A program made the position numbers and the translations under genes. This document shows positions 1-8,553 of a DNA stretch of 64,000 nucleotides, in pieces. The stretch is from Bacillus sp. EB600 (GTDB lineage Bacteria; Bacillota; Bacilli; Bacillales; Cytobacillaceae), in NCBI RefSeq assembly GCF_024494385.1, contig NZ_JAEVLT010000022.1, positions 1-64,000 of the forward strand, written 5' to 3'. The notes below the pieces were generated by a model. That model searched no databases. It saw only the letters and a program-made list of their open reading frames with translations, and was not told the DNA's origin. Each line of letters begins with the position of its first letter. Position 1 is the first letter of the stretch.

Positions 1-1
1 A

Positions 2-76
2 TTCTGGCTAACCTTATATTACGAACAAGTGCATGAATGGAACAATAAGTGGGTTGTTTGTAAGCCCGAATTATAA
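2..76 (+). CDS. C-terminal end of an unidentified protein (partial)
   Basis: The last 24 codons of a gene entering from the left edge, read in frame 2 and ending with TAA at 74-76. The visible tail reads YYEQVHEWNNKWVVCKPEL, rich in aromatic and charged residues as in a folded domain rather than random translation. A hairpin starts about 35 bp downstream, as expected after a real gene end. The family cannot be named from so short a piece. Confidence 0.45.
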   Translation, partial: FWLTLYYEQVHEWNNKWVVCKPEL

Positions 77-111
77 TAAATATGCGCACCTTTCCGGTAC
101 GTATCACAAAT

Positions 112-158
112 AGCCGTATATCATGATTTTTTTAATCGAATATACGGCTTATTTCATT
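112..158 (+). terminator. Probable Rho-independent terminator
   Basis: Ten-base perfect arms AGCCGTATAT (112-121) and ATATACGGCT (140-149) enclose an 18-base loop and are followed by a moderately T-rich stretch. It closes the partial gene ending at 76. Confidence 0.6.
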
Positions 159-225
159 TGACCATGGCATGTTTTGATCTAAAGTTCAGGGTTTGATGGA
201 TGCTGAGTTTCGGTAGATCGGTCAT

Positions 226-360
226 TTTATCAAAGGAGATAACAATAATTATATTATGTAAACTAATAATTTGGAGAAAATTTAGGATTCACCATAAAAC
301 TTTTATCCACAAAATACTCAAATAAATTAACTAATTGTACTATGTGCTAAAAACACAACG
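226..360. repeat. Imperfect direct repeat, copy A (partner at 6087-6217)
   Basis: About 130 bp that aligns along its whole length with 6087-6217. Shared blocks are TTTATCAAA, GATAAC then ATAATTATATTATGTAAA, GGAGAA, and CTATGTGCTAAAAA near the right end. Neither copy is coding. The two copies bracket the helicase locus and the lipoprotein gene. Confidence 0.75.
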
Positions 361-582
361 TAACGCATTTAAATAAAAGGCAGTTAAATGAACGAATGTT
401 CTGTTTGTAACTTTTCTGATTGCAGGCGCTATGATTGACAGGAAAGTCGTCTTTCTAAGATCCAGTGGAAAATGCAGTTCCACTATCTTCAATGGAAAGA
501 GGTATGGGAAGTAAATAGGCGCTAAGTGAACTTTTTAATCGAAAAATAAATAAATGGATTATCTTCCATAATCTGTTTTTTA
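361..582. other. Non-coding leader before the helicase locus
   Basis: No convincing gene. A short string TGTAACTTTTCTGATTG (about 405-421) recurs near 14,425, and CAGTTAAATGAA (about 382) recurs near 13,678, so this stretch shares scraps with the other repeat-rich intergenic regions of the window. Confidence 0.4.
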
Positions 583-596
583 ATAGAACGTTCTAT
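583..596. promoter_or_regulatory. Perfect 14-bp palindrome before the helicase operon
   Basis: ATAGAACGTTCTAT is its own reverse complement and lies about 37 bp before the first gene of the locus, in an AT-rich promoter-like stretch, where a repressor could bind. It resembles half of a Bacillus LexA box but lacks the four-base spacer between GAAC and GTTC, so LexA control is not supported. Confidence 0.4.
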
Positions 597-633
597 TGTA
601 AAATAATATATGAATATTCTATTTTAGGGGATT

Positions 634-3177
634 ATGAGTATGATACAATTCACTGCTGGATACATAAATGGGGATACTAATTTTGTTATTCAAAATATAA
701 AAATGATGGAAGACGTTATAAAAAAAGATCCTGCTATTTGTATTCTAAAAAACATTTTACAACGCGGCAATCCTACGAAAATGTCAAGATTCCTACAAGA
801 AAACCTCCATTGTGAAAGTGGTATTCATTCTACTCCCATCTATTTTAATAGTAATGAAACACAAATCCGGTACGATACCATAAAAGGTGATGGAAAATCC
901 GGATACAATCCCGCCTTGAAATTTTATTCTTCATTACTACCACGTGACTTAGTTGATTATAAATTTATTCAAAACTTAATGATTCCTGAATGTGAAATAA
1001 CGGAGATTACAGGAGAGCATTCTTCATTTGTAAAAAGAGCGGTTGATTTTTATTTGCCACAAGCAAAACTGGTTATCGAAATTGATGGTATGCAGCATGA
1101 TCAAGAGTCAGAGGTGGAAAAAGATAAACGGAGAGATTTCTTCCTTAACAAATTTGGGATTGCAACGGTTAGAATATCCACCAATGAGATCGAAAGCGGA
1201 AATTCTGGTTATATGCATAAAATCAACATGATTAAGCATCAATTAGACAAATATAAAACAGCATTACTTCCTTATCAATTAGCATTTGATCAGTTTGTAC
1301 TGAATGAATCTGTGAAATCTGCAGCAGTTATGCGTTGGCAGTTGACTTTGTTATCTGTGCTGGAAAATGATGTCCTAAACTTGAATGATTCTTTATGGAA
1401 ATTACAAGTGAAAGATCATGAGGGTTCCAGGGTGTTAGAATGGGCTTTAAAGGATCTTTTCCTGTGGCTGAAACACCTTTACAAATTACTAAAAAAGTCC
1501 TTTACACCACCAAAAGTTCAAATTAGGTATGTAGATGAATTTTCAACTGAAGACGGCATTAAACTAGATTTTAGTCTGCGTAAACGCTGGACTGACGAAA
1601 ATAAACTAGTAGAAGATGTTATTTTTATTCGAGGAGATTATTTTTCTAATCAAGATTACTTTTCTATCTCTACATCCGATCCTATTCATTACAGGATAAT
1701 CTCTGACGGCGAGGATATCGATATTCCGGCATTGGTCTTTTTACTTGAAAATATTTTTGGACATAAAAAGTTTCAAAACGGCCAGCTTCCGATTATCATT
1801 AATATCCTTTCCGGTAGAGTTACTGTTGGATTGTTACCAACAGGGGGCGGAAAATCACTTTGTTATCAATTAGCTGCAATTCTGCAGCCCTGTATTAGTT
1901 TTGTTGTTGTGCCGATTATTTCTCTCATGCGCGACCAAGTTCAAAATCTCAATAACGCTTCCATTACACGCATTAATTTTATTTCAAGTGATTTGAATAC
2001 AATGGAGAAGAAACAGGTTCAATCCGATTTTTCCGAAGGTAAATATTTATTTATTTTTATCTCTCCTGAACGATTTCAGGTTCCGGAATTCAGAGTTTAT
2101 CTAGAAAAATTAAATAGGGAACGTACCATAGCCTTAGCTGTCATTGATGAAGTACACTGTTTGTCCGAATGGGGTCATGATTTCCGTATTTCCTACTTGC
2201 ATCTTTCTAAAACAATTAGATATTATTGTCCAACTGGTCTGCTAGTGGGTTTATCGGCGACAGCATCTTTTAATGTATTAAAAGATATCCTGATCGAATT
2301 TCAAACGGATAAAAGCAATGTAAAAACATTATTAGAATATACCAGACCAGAACTTAATTTTAAGGTATACAATCTTGTAGATGTGGACCCTAACAAAAAA
2401 TATGAATACTTGACGAGTATTATTAATGCAATGAATAACAAGGCCGATATCGTAAAAAAAAGGGATAAGTACACGTATTCGGGTATTATTTTTACAATAA
2501 ATGTAAATGGAAAAAAAGGCTGTTATGAGTTGTCAAACCAACTCTCGCAAAAATACCAAACGAATATACCTTTTTATTCAGGAGAAAAACCTAAGAAGGA
2601 AATGGTTTCAGCCCAAAAATTCACGAAATACAAAACAGGAATACAAGATTGTTTTAAGAAGGATGAGGTACCGATTTTAGTTGCGACCAAAGCGTTTGGA
2701 ATGGGAGTAGATAAGAGTAATATCCGTTACACCATTCACTATAGTTTGCCTGGTTCACTTGAATCATTCTACCAAGAAGCAGGTCGTGCTGGTCGTGATG
2801 GTAAAAAGGCAACAAATTTTATCCTTTTTAGCAAGGACAAAATCAGCGACGAAGAATATAATAAACTTTTTCAATTAGACACCACTATTGATGAAATAAA
2901 TAGCACCCTAAAAGCTGTTGGATATAAAAGACAAGGGGATATTTTAAGTAACTTTTTCTTATGGATACAAAATAATCAGGGTGTTGAAAAAGAAACTCAG
3001 ATTATGAATAAGGTTATTGATACATATGCGGAAGCGGGGCAAACAAAAATTGTTTCCTGTCATGTTTTAGAGCTTAATTTTAATGAAACACAAAAAGCCA
3101 TTTACCGTCTTTCTATTCTAGGAATCGTAAAAGACTGGACTGTTAATAGTTGGGAGATTTTGGTTCCTTCGAAGTGA
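634..3177 (+). CDS. RecQ-like DNA helicase with N-terminal DUF559/Vsr-like nuclease domain
   Basis: Predicted ATP-dependent superfamily 2 DNA helicase with a nuclease-like front end. Residues about 137-180 match the DUF559/Vsr endonuclease pattern: VDF, then VIEIDGMQH, then KRRDFFLNKFG and VR, leaving D138, E149, D151 and H155 as candidate catalytic residues. A RecQ-type Q motif (FGHKKFQNGQ, 376-385) precedes Walker A TGGGKS (403-408), DEVH (505-508), SAT (541-543), motif V (ATKAFGMGVD) and motif VI QEAGRAGRDG (714-723). The ATG at 640 has better spacing from the AGGGG site at 626-630 than the ATG at 634. The reading frame stops just before a RecQ C-terminal-like stretch that continues in the next frame, so this is probably the larger half of one protein of about 1,100 residues. 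A role in phage or plasmid defence is inferred from domain content and locus make-up only. Confidence 0.85.
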   Translation: MSMIQFTAGYINGDTNFVIQNIKMMEDVIKKDPAICILKNILQRGNPTKMSRFLQENLHCESGIHSTPIYFNSNETQIRYDTIKGDGKSGYNPALKFYSSLLPRDLVDYKFIQNLMIPECEITEITGEHSSFVKRAVDFYLPQAKLVIEIDGMQHDQESEVEKDKRRDFFLNKFGIATVRISTNEIESGNSGYMHKINMIKHQLDKYKTALLPYQLAFDQFVLNESVKSAAVMRWQLTLLSVLENDVLNLNDSLWKLQVKDHEGSRVLEWALKDLFLWLKHLYKLLKKSFTPPKVQIRYVDEFSTEDGIKLDFSLRKRWTDENKLVEDVIFIRGDYFSNQDYFSISTSDPIHYRIISDGEDIDIPALVFLLENIFGHKKFQNGQLPIIINILSGRVTVGLLPTGGGKSLCYQLAAILQPCISFVVVPIISLMRDQVQNLNNASITRINFISSDLNTMEKKQVQSDFSEGKYLFIFISPERFQVPEFRVYLEKLNRERTIALAVIDEVHCLSEWGHDFRISYLHLSKTIRYYCPTGLLVGLSATASFNVLKDILIEFQTDKSNVKTLLEYTRPELNFKVYNLVDVDPNKKYEYLTSIINAMNNKADIVKKRDKYTYSGIIFTINVNGKKGCYELSNQLSQKYQTNIPFYSGEKPKKEMVSAQKFTKYKTGIQDCFKKDEVPILVATKAFGMGVDKSNIRYTIHYSLPGSLESFYQEAGRAGRDGKKATNFILFSKDKISDEEYNKLFQLDTTIDEINSTLKAVGYKRQGDILSNFFLWIQNNQGVEKETQIMNKVIDTYAEAGQTKIVSCHVLELNFNETQKAIYRLSILGIVKDWTVNSWEILVPSK

Positions 3178-3983
3178 AATTTGGCTACTTTACGATTGAT
3201 ACGATTCGTACTGAGCTGCTGGGTTACATCCATAAATACGATCCATCATTTAGCTTGGATGATTCATCAAATGAAAACTATATAAGATATGTAAAAATAT
3301 ATCAAGATAATCAAAAGGATGTAGGTGAAAGGATTTTTAAAATTCTTGTTCAATGGACATATGACAATGTCTTTTATAATCGTCGACAGTCGTTGAAAAC
3401 CTTGGTAGATTACTGTACAAAATATCAAAATGACAATGAAGCATTAAAACAAAAAATTGAAGAATATTTTAAGTTTACAGATTCTGTTTACGTTCTTGAC
3501 TATATAGCGCAAAATCCAGGTTCTTATACGAACTGGTTTCATGTTTTCTTTGATAAATCAGGAAAATTAATCGACTATTCAACTATAGAATCAGTAAAAT
3601 CCTCTTTAGTTCGTTTCCTAGAAAGTTATCGTTTTAATACTGGGTTAAATTACTTAAGTGGAATGATTGGATTACTTACAGATGATTTTTCGGAAATAGC
3701 TGGCAAGGATCGCTTAATCTCTGCTTTTAATAATATTAAAACCTTTGAAAAGAATGTTCAGCAGAGTATTTTAACCGAAACATTAAAACTTGGCTCATAT
3801 CTTGATCAGAAAAATGGGAATTTATTAAGTGAAATTCTTTGTTATTTTTATCAAGACAAAATTCTTACTATTTATCAGGAACTTAAGGATGAATATAGTT
3901 TGGGATTATACCTTCAAAGTGCAAATAAGAAATTAAAAGAAATCGGTGATTTATTCAATGGCAAACTTAGAAAAATTAAATAA
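3174..3983 (+). CDS. C-terminal portion of the RecQ-like helicase, or a coupled partner protein
   Basis: The frame is open from 3150 (TTG). A GTG at 3174 overlaps the helicase stop as GTGA, but no good ribosome site precedes either start. The first residues (FGSFEVKFGYFT, HKYDPSFSL) and a later YNRRQSLKTL segment look like continuation of a large RecQ-family protein. Re-reading one base back at GAG (3154-3156) joins the frames smoothly as WEDFGSFEVKF. The rest is helical with no catalytic motif I recognise. It overlaps the next gene by 26 bp. Either one base was lost and this is the tail of a split gene, or the two halves are translated by coupling. I favour the frameshift. Confidence 0.65.
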   Translation: MKFGYFTIDTIRTELLGYIHKYDPSFSLDDSSNENYIRYVKIYQDNQKDVGERIFKILVQWTYDNVFYNRRQSLKTLVDYCTKYQNDNEALKQKIEEYFKFTDSVYVLDYIAQNPGSYTNWFHVFFDKSGKLIDYSTIESVKSSLVRFLESYRFNTGLNYLSGMIGLLTDDFSEIAGKDRLISAFNNIKTFEKNVQQSILTETLKLGSYLDQKNGNLLSEILCYFYQDKILTIYQELKDEYSLGLYLQSANKKLKEIGDLFNGKLRKIK

Positions 3984-4608
3984 GACAATTGACGAGCTTG
4001 AAAATCATTCGAAACAGATAAAAGCCACAAGTGAGGCTTTAAAAGAGTTTAAAGGCCTGTACCAAGCAATTGAAAAGACAAATTCCAATCAGGATAAAGT
4101 TAATAGGCATGTTCAGGAAATTACTACTAACTTGAAGGAAACAAACAAAGAAATAATCGATCGCTATGATGTTTTTTCTGAAAAACAACTTACATTAAAT
4201 AAAAATTTAAAACAAGACTTAGCACAACTTCAGGTTTCTAATAAAAATGCTTTTGAGGAAATGTGCGGTAAAATAGAAGATTTGAATGGTATTCAGAGGA
4301 ATATCAATCATCAATTAATTGAAAACGTCAAACTACTTTCATCTGAAAATACAAAACTTTATTTTGATCAAAAGAAGAATTTAGAGAATCAGCTTGATTT
4401 AAATCTAAGTGAAGTGAAGGTAATATCTACAAAAACGAGAGATACTTTTTCGGAAGAAGTCCATAAAATGGAAAAGAAAATCGATGGTTTACAAAAAAAG
4501 ATATTTGAACAAGACGTAGAAAATAAAAAATACCGAACAACTATTAAGATTTTAATAGGATTAACCATTGGGCTTGGCCTGATTAATATTGTTTTAAGGT
4601 TTATTTAG
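3958..4608 (+). CDS. Coiled-coil protein with C-terminal membrane anchor
   Basis: 216 residues from ATG 3958; a GTG at 3946 is also in frame. Almost the whole protein is charged heptad-like helix (LEKLNKTIDELENHSKQ, later MEKKIDGLQKKIFEQD). It ends with one hydrophobic segment, ILIGLTIGLGLINIVLRFI, at the extreme C-terminus, giving a tail-anchored topology with a cytosolic coiled coil. It starts inside the preceding gene, so the genes are co-transcribed and probably coupled. No known family is recognised. Small coiled-coil/TM partners are frequent in anti-phage loci, where they sense, tether or form membrane lesions; that role here is inference. Confidence 0.7.
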   Translation: MANLEKLNKTIDELENHSKQIKATSEALKEFKGLYQAIEKTNSNQDKVNRHVQEITTNLKETNKEIIDRYDVFSEKQLTLNKNLKQDLAQLQVSNKNAFEEMCGKIEDLNGIQRNINHQLIENVKLLSSENTKLYFDQKKNLENQLDLNLSEVKVISTKTRDTFSEEVHKMEKKIDGLQKKIFEQDVENKKYRTTIKILIGLTIGLGLINIVLRFI

Positions 4609-5013
4609 GGACATATTTCTTACTGACTGTTCAGGAAAAGTGGTTCTCATTAATGGACCTTTACTAGATTAAGTTATTTAAAGTTAAAAGAAGAATCAAA
4701 AGAAGTAAATGGCCCTTTTTTATAACATTCCTCAGATGGTATTTTACCATTTAAATAGGATGAAGAGGAAGCCATACTCGACGGTAGAAACCAAAAAAAT
4801 GAGTTGTTTCGTGTTGTTCGTAAGAAGTGTGCGGGTTCTAAATGAACTTTTTAAGGAAACTGAACACTCAGTTGTGGGTGATTCAAAAAGAATATCCCGA
4901 TGCTTTATATTTTAAGTGTTTTTGAATACACGTTTTATTGTTATTATATTTCTACTTTACTGTATTTGGTGATGTAAAGAATCGATCGGGTGAAAATTAG
5001 GAGGGGAATGGTA
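4609..5013. other. Intergenic, no gene supported
   Basis: A 68-codon open frame at 4709-4915 has no ribosome site and no protein-like pattern, and is not annotated. An AT-rich promoter-like stretch lies just before the lipoprotein gene. Confidence 0.4.
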
Positions 5014-6057
5014 TTGAAAAAATGGTCAAATTCTAAATGGATCTTTGGAGGTGCAGTAGCGGTCATAGTAGTGACTGCTGCATTTTTGGGTGGATGTCAG
5101 TTTGGTGGGATAAGGCAGGAAAAGTCTGCTGTTTCAGAAAATCCGACGAAATCGACTGAACCTGTAAACAAAAGTGATAATACAGATGTTAAAAAGAGTA
5201 GAATGGCATTTGATCAAACGGCAGTTGATTCGCTTGCCCCCGGTTGGGAGCTGAAAAAATCTCAGGTGATTCAGTTTCCGAAACAAGAGGTCGTTGTTGC
5301 GGGGATTGCCAGAGAGGACAATACCAATGGCCGAAAGGGAAAAGTGATTGTGGTAAAGTATAGCAGTGATTCCGAAAACTGGGTGACCAAATGGTCCGGA
5401 GATATCTTAGACAATGATATCTATCCATTTTACGAATTCCAATCTATCTTTGTGACAAGATCAGCATCACAAAAACGGGCGCTTGCTCTCATAGCAGCAG
5501 ATGTAGGCGGCAGTACAGGTTACGGGCAGGCATTAGCCTTGACGGTGGATGAAAATGGCACATGTAAATTGGAGGAAAAATTAAAAATCGATGAAATGTC
5601 AATCAAGCAAAAGGATAACGTACTTCTTGTAAGTGGCAGTCAGGAATTTGGAATGCATCAGTTATCACTTCAAGGAGAACAGTATGTTGACTCTAAAACA
5701 CCTGCTTCACAGCAAGCTCCTGCCGGTGCTGTTCAAGTGCTCTTCAAATTGGACAATAACGGAAATGTAGTTTTAACAGGACAAAATACACTTACTATTA
5801 AAGTTGGACAAACAATCGCCTTTGTTTCAGCTGATGCAAAAACCAAAGAGGCATTCGATCAAGGTAATATTGAGATTTTTACTGATGGTGGGGAGGGATC
5901 TTTAAATACTTCCAATGCAAACAGAATTTCTTCTGGTAACTCTTATACATGTAATTTAAACGGGACAGTACAGTTTTTGTTAATAACTCCTGAGAAGGAT
6001 ACCGCATCAATTGGTACAAAGATTGTGCCAACTTTAACCGTCAACGTTCAGTCCTAA
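5014..6057 (+). CDS. Predicted lipoprotein of unknown function
   Basis: 347 residues from TTG 5014, chosen because AGGAGGGG (4999-5006) is 7 bases upstream; the ATG at 5008 is too close. The N-terminus is a lipoprotein signal: basic MKKWSNSKW, a hydrophobic core, then lipobox LGGC. A Ser/Thr/Lys-rich linker follows. The middle (PGWELKKSQVIQFP, GKVIVVKYSSDSENWVTKW) resembles the beta-rich repeats of secreted Bacillus proteins of unknown role. The C-terminal 100 residues look like a separate beta domain. Expected on the outer face of the membrane. It lies inside the direct repeats with the helicase locus but is a separate unit with its own ribosome site. Confidence 0.75.
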   Translation: MKKWSNSKWIFGGAVAVIVVTAAFLGGCQFGGIRQEKSAVSENPTKSTEPVNKSDNTDVKKSRMAFDQTAVDSLAPGWELKKSQVIQFPKQEVVVAGIAREDNTNGRKGKVIVVKYSSDSENWVTKWSGDILDNDIYPFYEFQSIFVTRSASQKRALALIAADVGGSTGYGQALALTVDENGTCKLEEKLKIDEMSIKQKDNVLLVSGSQEFGMHQLSLQGEQYVDSKTPASQQAPAGAVQVLFKLDNNGNVVLTGQNTLTIKVGQTIAFVSADAKTKEAFDQGNIEIFTDGGEGSLNTSNANRISSGNSYTCNLNGTVQFLLITPEKDTASIGTKIVPTLTVNVQS

Positions 6058-6086
6058 TCCATATTGAATGAATCTATAAAGATAGG

Positions 6087-6217
6087 TTTATCAAAATAGA
6101 TAACGATAATTATATTATGTAAATCAATGATCCGGAGAAGATTTTTCATTTTGAAACTGTTAATCCAAAACACACAAATAATTTAATTAATTGCCCTATG
6201 TGCTAAAAATACAATTT
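6087..6217. repeat. Imperfect direct repeat, copy B (partner at 226-360)
   Basis: Begins 30 bp after the lipoprotein stop and matches 226-360 in the same orientation, with scattered substitutions. It ends with CTATGTGCTAAAAA and is followed within 10 bp by a piece of the window's REP-like palindrome (GGGGTTAGGCACC, 6226-6238). Confidence 0.75.
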
Positions 6218-6246
6218 AGACAATGGGGGTTAGGCACCTTATCTAT

Positions 6247-6400
6247 GACTTTGCCGGCGCTTTAAAAGGTGAACCAATTGAATGAACAAAGGGTGAACGA
6301 GGCGAGTTAGATATCCCCGGCTCGCAGTGAAATTGTCTTGGAAGGCTACGAACTTTGTGTAAGAGAAGTGGAAGGACCTTTTGGAAAATTCACTGGCCCC
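6247..6400 (+). pseudogene. Remnant of a UbiD-family decarboxylase
   Basis: Three frames in succession give DFAGALKGEPIE, then ERGELDIP, then PARSEIVLEGYE and REVEGPFGKFTG. In that order these match the conserved core of UbiD-type decarboxylases (ALRGEPVE, DLEVPA.AEIVLEGY, EGPFGEFTG). A stop and at least one frameshift interrupt it, and neither end of the gene remains. This is a decayed scrap of about 50 codons with no expected function. Confidence 0.6.
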
Positions 6401-6460
6401 AGGTAAATCCTAGTACTAGGCACCGCTCGAAAACCTTGTTTAACGAGATAATTTTAAAAA

Positions 6461-6498
6461 GAAAAGGGTATCCAAAAAATCATTGGATACCTTTTTCC
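6461..6498 (+). terminator. Rho-independent terminator-like hairpin
   Basis: GGGTATCCA pairs with TGGATACC across a short loop, with an A run before and a T run after. It lies in the gene-free stretch 6058-6803, which otherwise holds copy B and the UbiD scrap. The 300 bp after this hairpin show nothing but the promoter region of the nucleotidase gene. Confidence 0.7.
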
Positions 6499-6803
6499 TT
6501 CTTCTTCGGTGCGAGAATAGGGAAACCAAAGTTACAAAGAGACTGGTATCTAAAGATGGATAATTTTGAACCTTTCTTACATTTTTATATCACTACTTTA
6601 GTCCTATTCATCAGGCTGTGACTATGTACAACACAAACAACAATTACAATGCTTTAGGGACGTAGTGATCCCCATTCGAATTTATACTTTCAATATATGA
6701 AGTTATCAAAACGCTTACAAAGGGTTTAAGGAAACTCAATATTCTGAAGATATACTATTAAAAGACTACTAATCTATTAAAAAAACGAGAAGGGGTTGCA
6801 AGA

Positions 6804-8435
6804 ATGGGGAAATCTGCGGTTTGGAAAAAGATGAGCAAAGTAGTACCAGCTGTTGCCATTACTCTTGGCATGTCAGCAGGATCCGTATTTGCTGCACAGA
6901 ATCAGCAGGGCAAAGGGGATGAGAATGTACACCAAAATAATATGCTTATTGATGTGCAGCTGCTGGGCATTAACGATCTGCACGGCCAGTTAGACGTAAC
7001 ACGTAAAGTCGGCGGCAAGGAAGTAGGACGAGCTGACTATTTAGCTGCCTATCTGGAACAGCGCGAGGCAACGAATCCGAAGAACACTCTGCTTTTGCAT
7101 GCAGGTGATGCGGTAGGCGCAAGTGCCCCTACATCTTCATTGCTGCAGGACGAACCAACAATTAAAGTGCTGAACAAACTTGACTTTGACGCAGGTACTT
7201 TAGGTAACCATGAATTTGATAAAGGCGTAAATGAAATGCTGCGTTTAGTTTATGGCGGCAAAAATCCGAAAACCGGAAACGATTTTGAAGGTGCTGATTT
7301 TCCTTACGTTGCAGCCAATGTCATAGACGAGAAAACGGGGAAAGCGATTCTTCCGCCATACGTAGTAAAAAGAGTAAACGGTATGCCAATTGGAATCATT
7401 GGCGTTGCACTCTCCTCTACTCCTACCATCGTGACACCGAGCGGAGTAGCGGGCGTTAAATTTTCAGATGAGGCAGAAGCGATCAACAAGTCCGTAGCGG
7501 AGCTGCATAAGCGGGGAATTCATGCAATCGTTGTTTTAGCACATGACCCGGGAACTTCAAAAACAGATGGAACAAATGCAGCAGGTGATCTGGTTGATAT
7601 CGCCAATAAAGTCGACAGTGATGTAGATGTAATCTTTGGCGGTCACAATCATGCGTACATGAATGCAACTGTAAACGGAAAGCTACTGGTTCAATCATAC
7701 TCATACGGAACAGCTTTCTCTGATGTGGATCTGAAAATCGATCCGCGCACAAAGGATATTGTCAGCAAAAGCGCAGAAATTGTGACGACCTACCACGAAG
7801 GAATCCAACCTGACCCAACGATTACATCGATGATTGATAAATACGAGGCAAAAGTTGCGCCAATTGTTAAACAGGTAGTTGGTAATGCTTCAAATCCGAT
7901 TACAGGTGTCCAAAATGCAGCAGGTGAATCAGCATTAGGCGATTTAATAGCAGACAGCATGCTTAAAGCGATGAATACTGATTTTGCCTTTATGAACCCG
8001 GGCGGAATTCGTGCTGATCTGCCGGCAGGGCAGCTTACATGGGGGGATTTGTACACAGTGCAGCCGTTTAACAACGACCTTGTAAAAATGGACCTGACAG
8101 GTGCTCAAATCAAGCAATTGCTTGAACAGCAGTGGGGCAGCCAGACACGGATGCTTCAGCTTTCCGGCTTGACCTATTCGTATGACAGCAGCAAACCGGC
8201 AGGCAGCAGAATTCTTCAAATTAATAAAGCTGATGGTACTTCACTTGATATGGCGGCAACCTATACGGTAACTGTTAATAACTTTATGGCGGATGGCGGC
8301 GATGAATATTTTGTTTTGAAAGAAGGCAAGAACCGGACAGTAGGTCCTGTAGACATTGACGCCTTCGTAAATTATGTTAAAACACTGTCAAATCCATTCA
8401 CCTACGATATTCAAAACCGCATTTCAGGCAAATAA
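6804..8435 (+). CDS. Secreted 5'-nucleotidase / metallophosphoesterase
   Basis: Hydrolyses nucleotides or other phosphate esters outside the cell with two divalent metals. Residues 1-31 are a signal peptide ending SVFAA. The metallophosphoesterase domain shows NDLHG (57-61), GD (101-102), GNHEFD (134-139), AHD (246-248) and GGHNH (279-283). The 5_nucleotid_C domain follows from about 355, with GDLIADSML and MNPGGIRADL. At 543 residues it is the usual length for a single-unit enzyme. There is no LPXTG-like sorting signal, unlike B. subtilis YhcR, so it should be released. GAAGGGG precedes the ATG. It is monocistronic, with a terminator 40 bp downstream. GC content is visibly higher than in the helicase locus. 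Confidence 0.92.
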   Translation: MGKSAVWKKMSKVVPAVAITLGMSAGSVFAAQNQQGKGDENVHQNNMLIDVQLLGINDLHGQLDVTRKVGGKEVGRADYLAAYLEQREATNPKNTLLLHAGDAVGASAPTSSLLQDEPTIKVLNKLDFDAGTLGNHEFDKGVNEMLRLVYGGKNPKTGNDFEGADFPYVAANVIDEKTGKAILPPYVVKRVNGMPIGIIGVALSSTPTIVTPSGVAGVKFSDEAEAINKSVAELHKRGIHAIVVLAHDPGTSKTDGTNAAGDLVDIANKVDSDVDVIFGGHNHAYMNATVNGKLLVQSYSYGTAFSDVDLKIDPRTKDIVSKSAEIVTTYHEGIQPDPTITSMIDKYEAKVAPIVKQVVGNASNPITGVQNAAGESALGDLIADSMLKAMNTDFAFMNPGGIRADLPAGQLTWGDLYTVQPFNNDLVKMDLTGAQIKQLLEQQWGSQTRMLQLSGLTYSYDSSKPAGSRILQINKADGTSLDMAATYTVTVNNFMADGGDEYFVLKEGKNRTVGPVDIDAFVNYVKTLSNPFTYDIQNRISGK

Positions 8436-8475
8436 TATTCGTTAAGATGAAAAGACCAAAATATATTTTTAATAC

Positions 8476-8521
8476 AAAAGCTTGTATCTACTAAGTAATG
8501 TTAGATACAAGCTTTTTCTTC
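8476..8521 (+). terminator. Strong Rho-independent terminator
   Basis: AAAAGCTTGTATCTA pairs with TAGATACAAGCTTTT, followed by a T-rich tail. It closes the nucleotidase gene and may also serve the convergent Spo0E-like gene. Confidence 0.85.
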
Positions 8522-8553
8522 TCCTATCTGATCCTTTAATAATAGTCCATTGA

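Noticed and set aside
583..596. LexA/SOS box before the helicase locus
   Set aside because: The Bacillus LexA site needs GAAC-N4-GTTC; here GAAC and GTTC are adjacent, so the spacing is wrong.
3140..3180. Programmed -1 frameshift in the helicase gene
   Set aside because: No slippery X-XXY-YYZ heptamer or downstream pseudoknot is evident at the junction; simple base loss fits better.
4709..4915. 68-codon plus-strand frame
   Set aside because: No ribosome site, no domain, composition like random AT-rich sequence.
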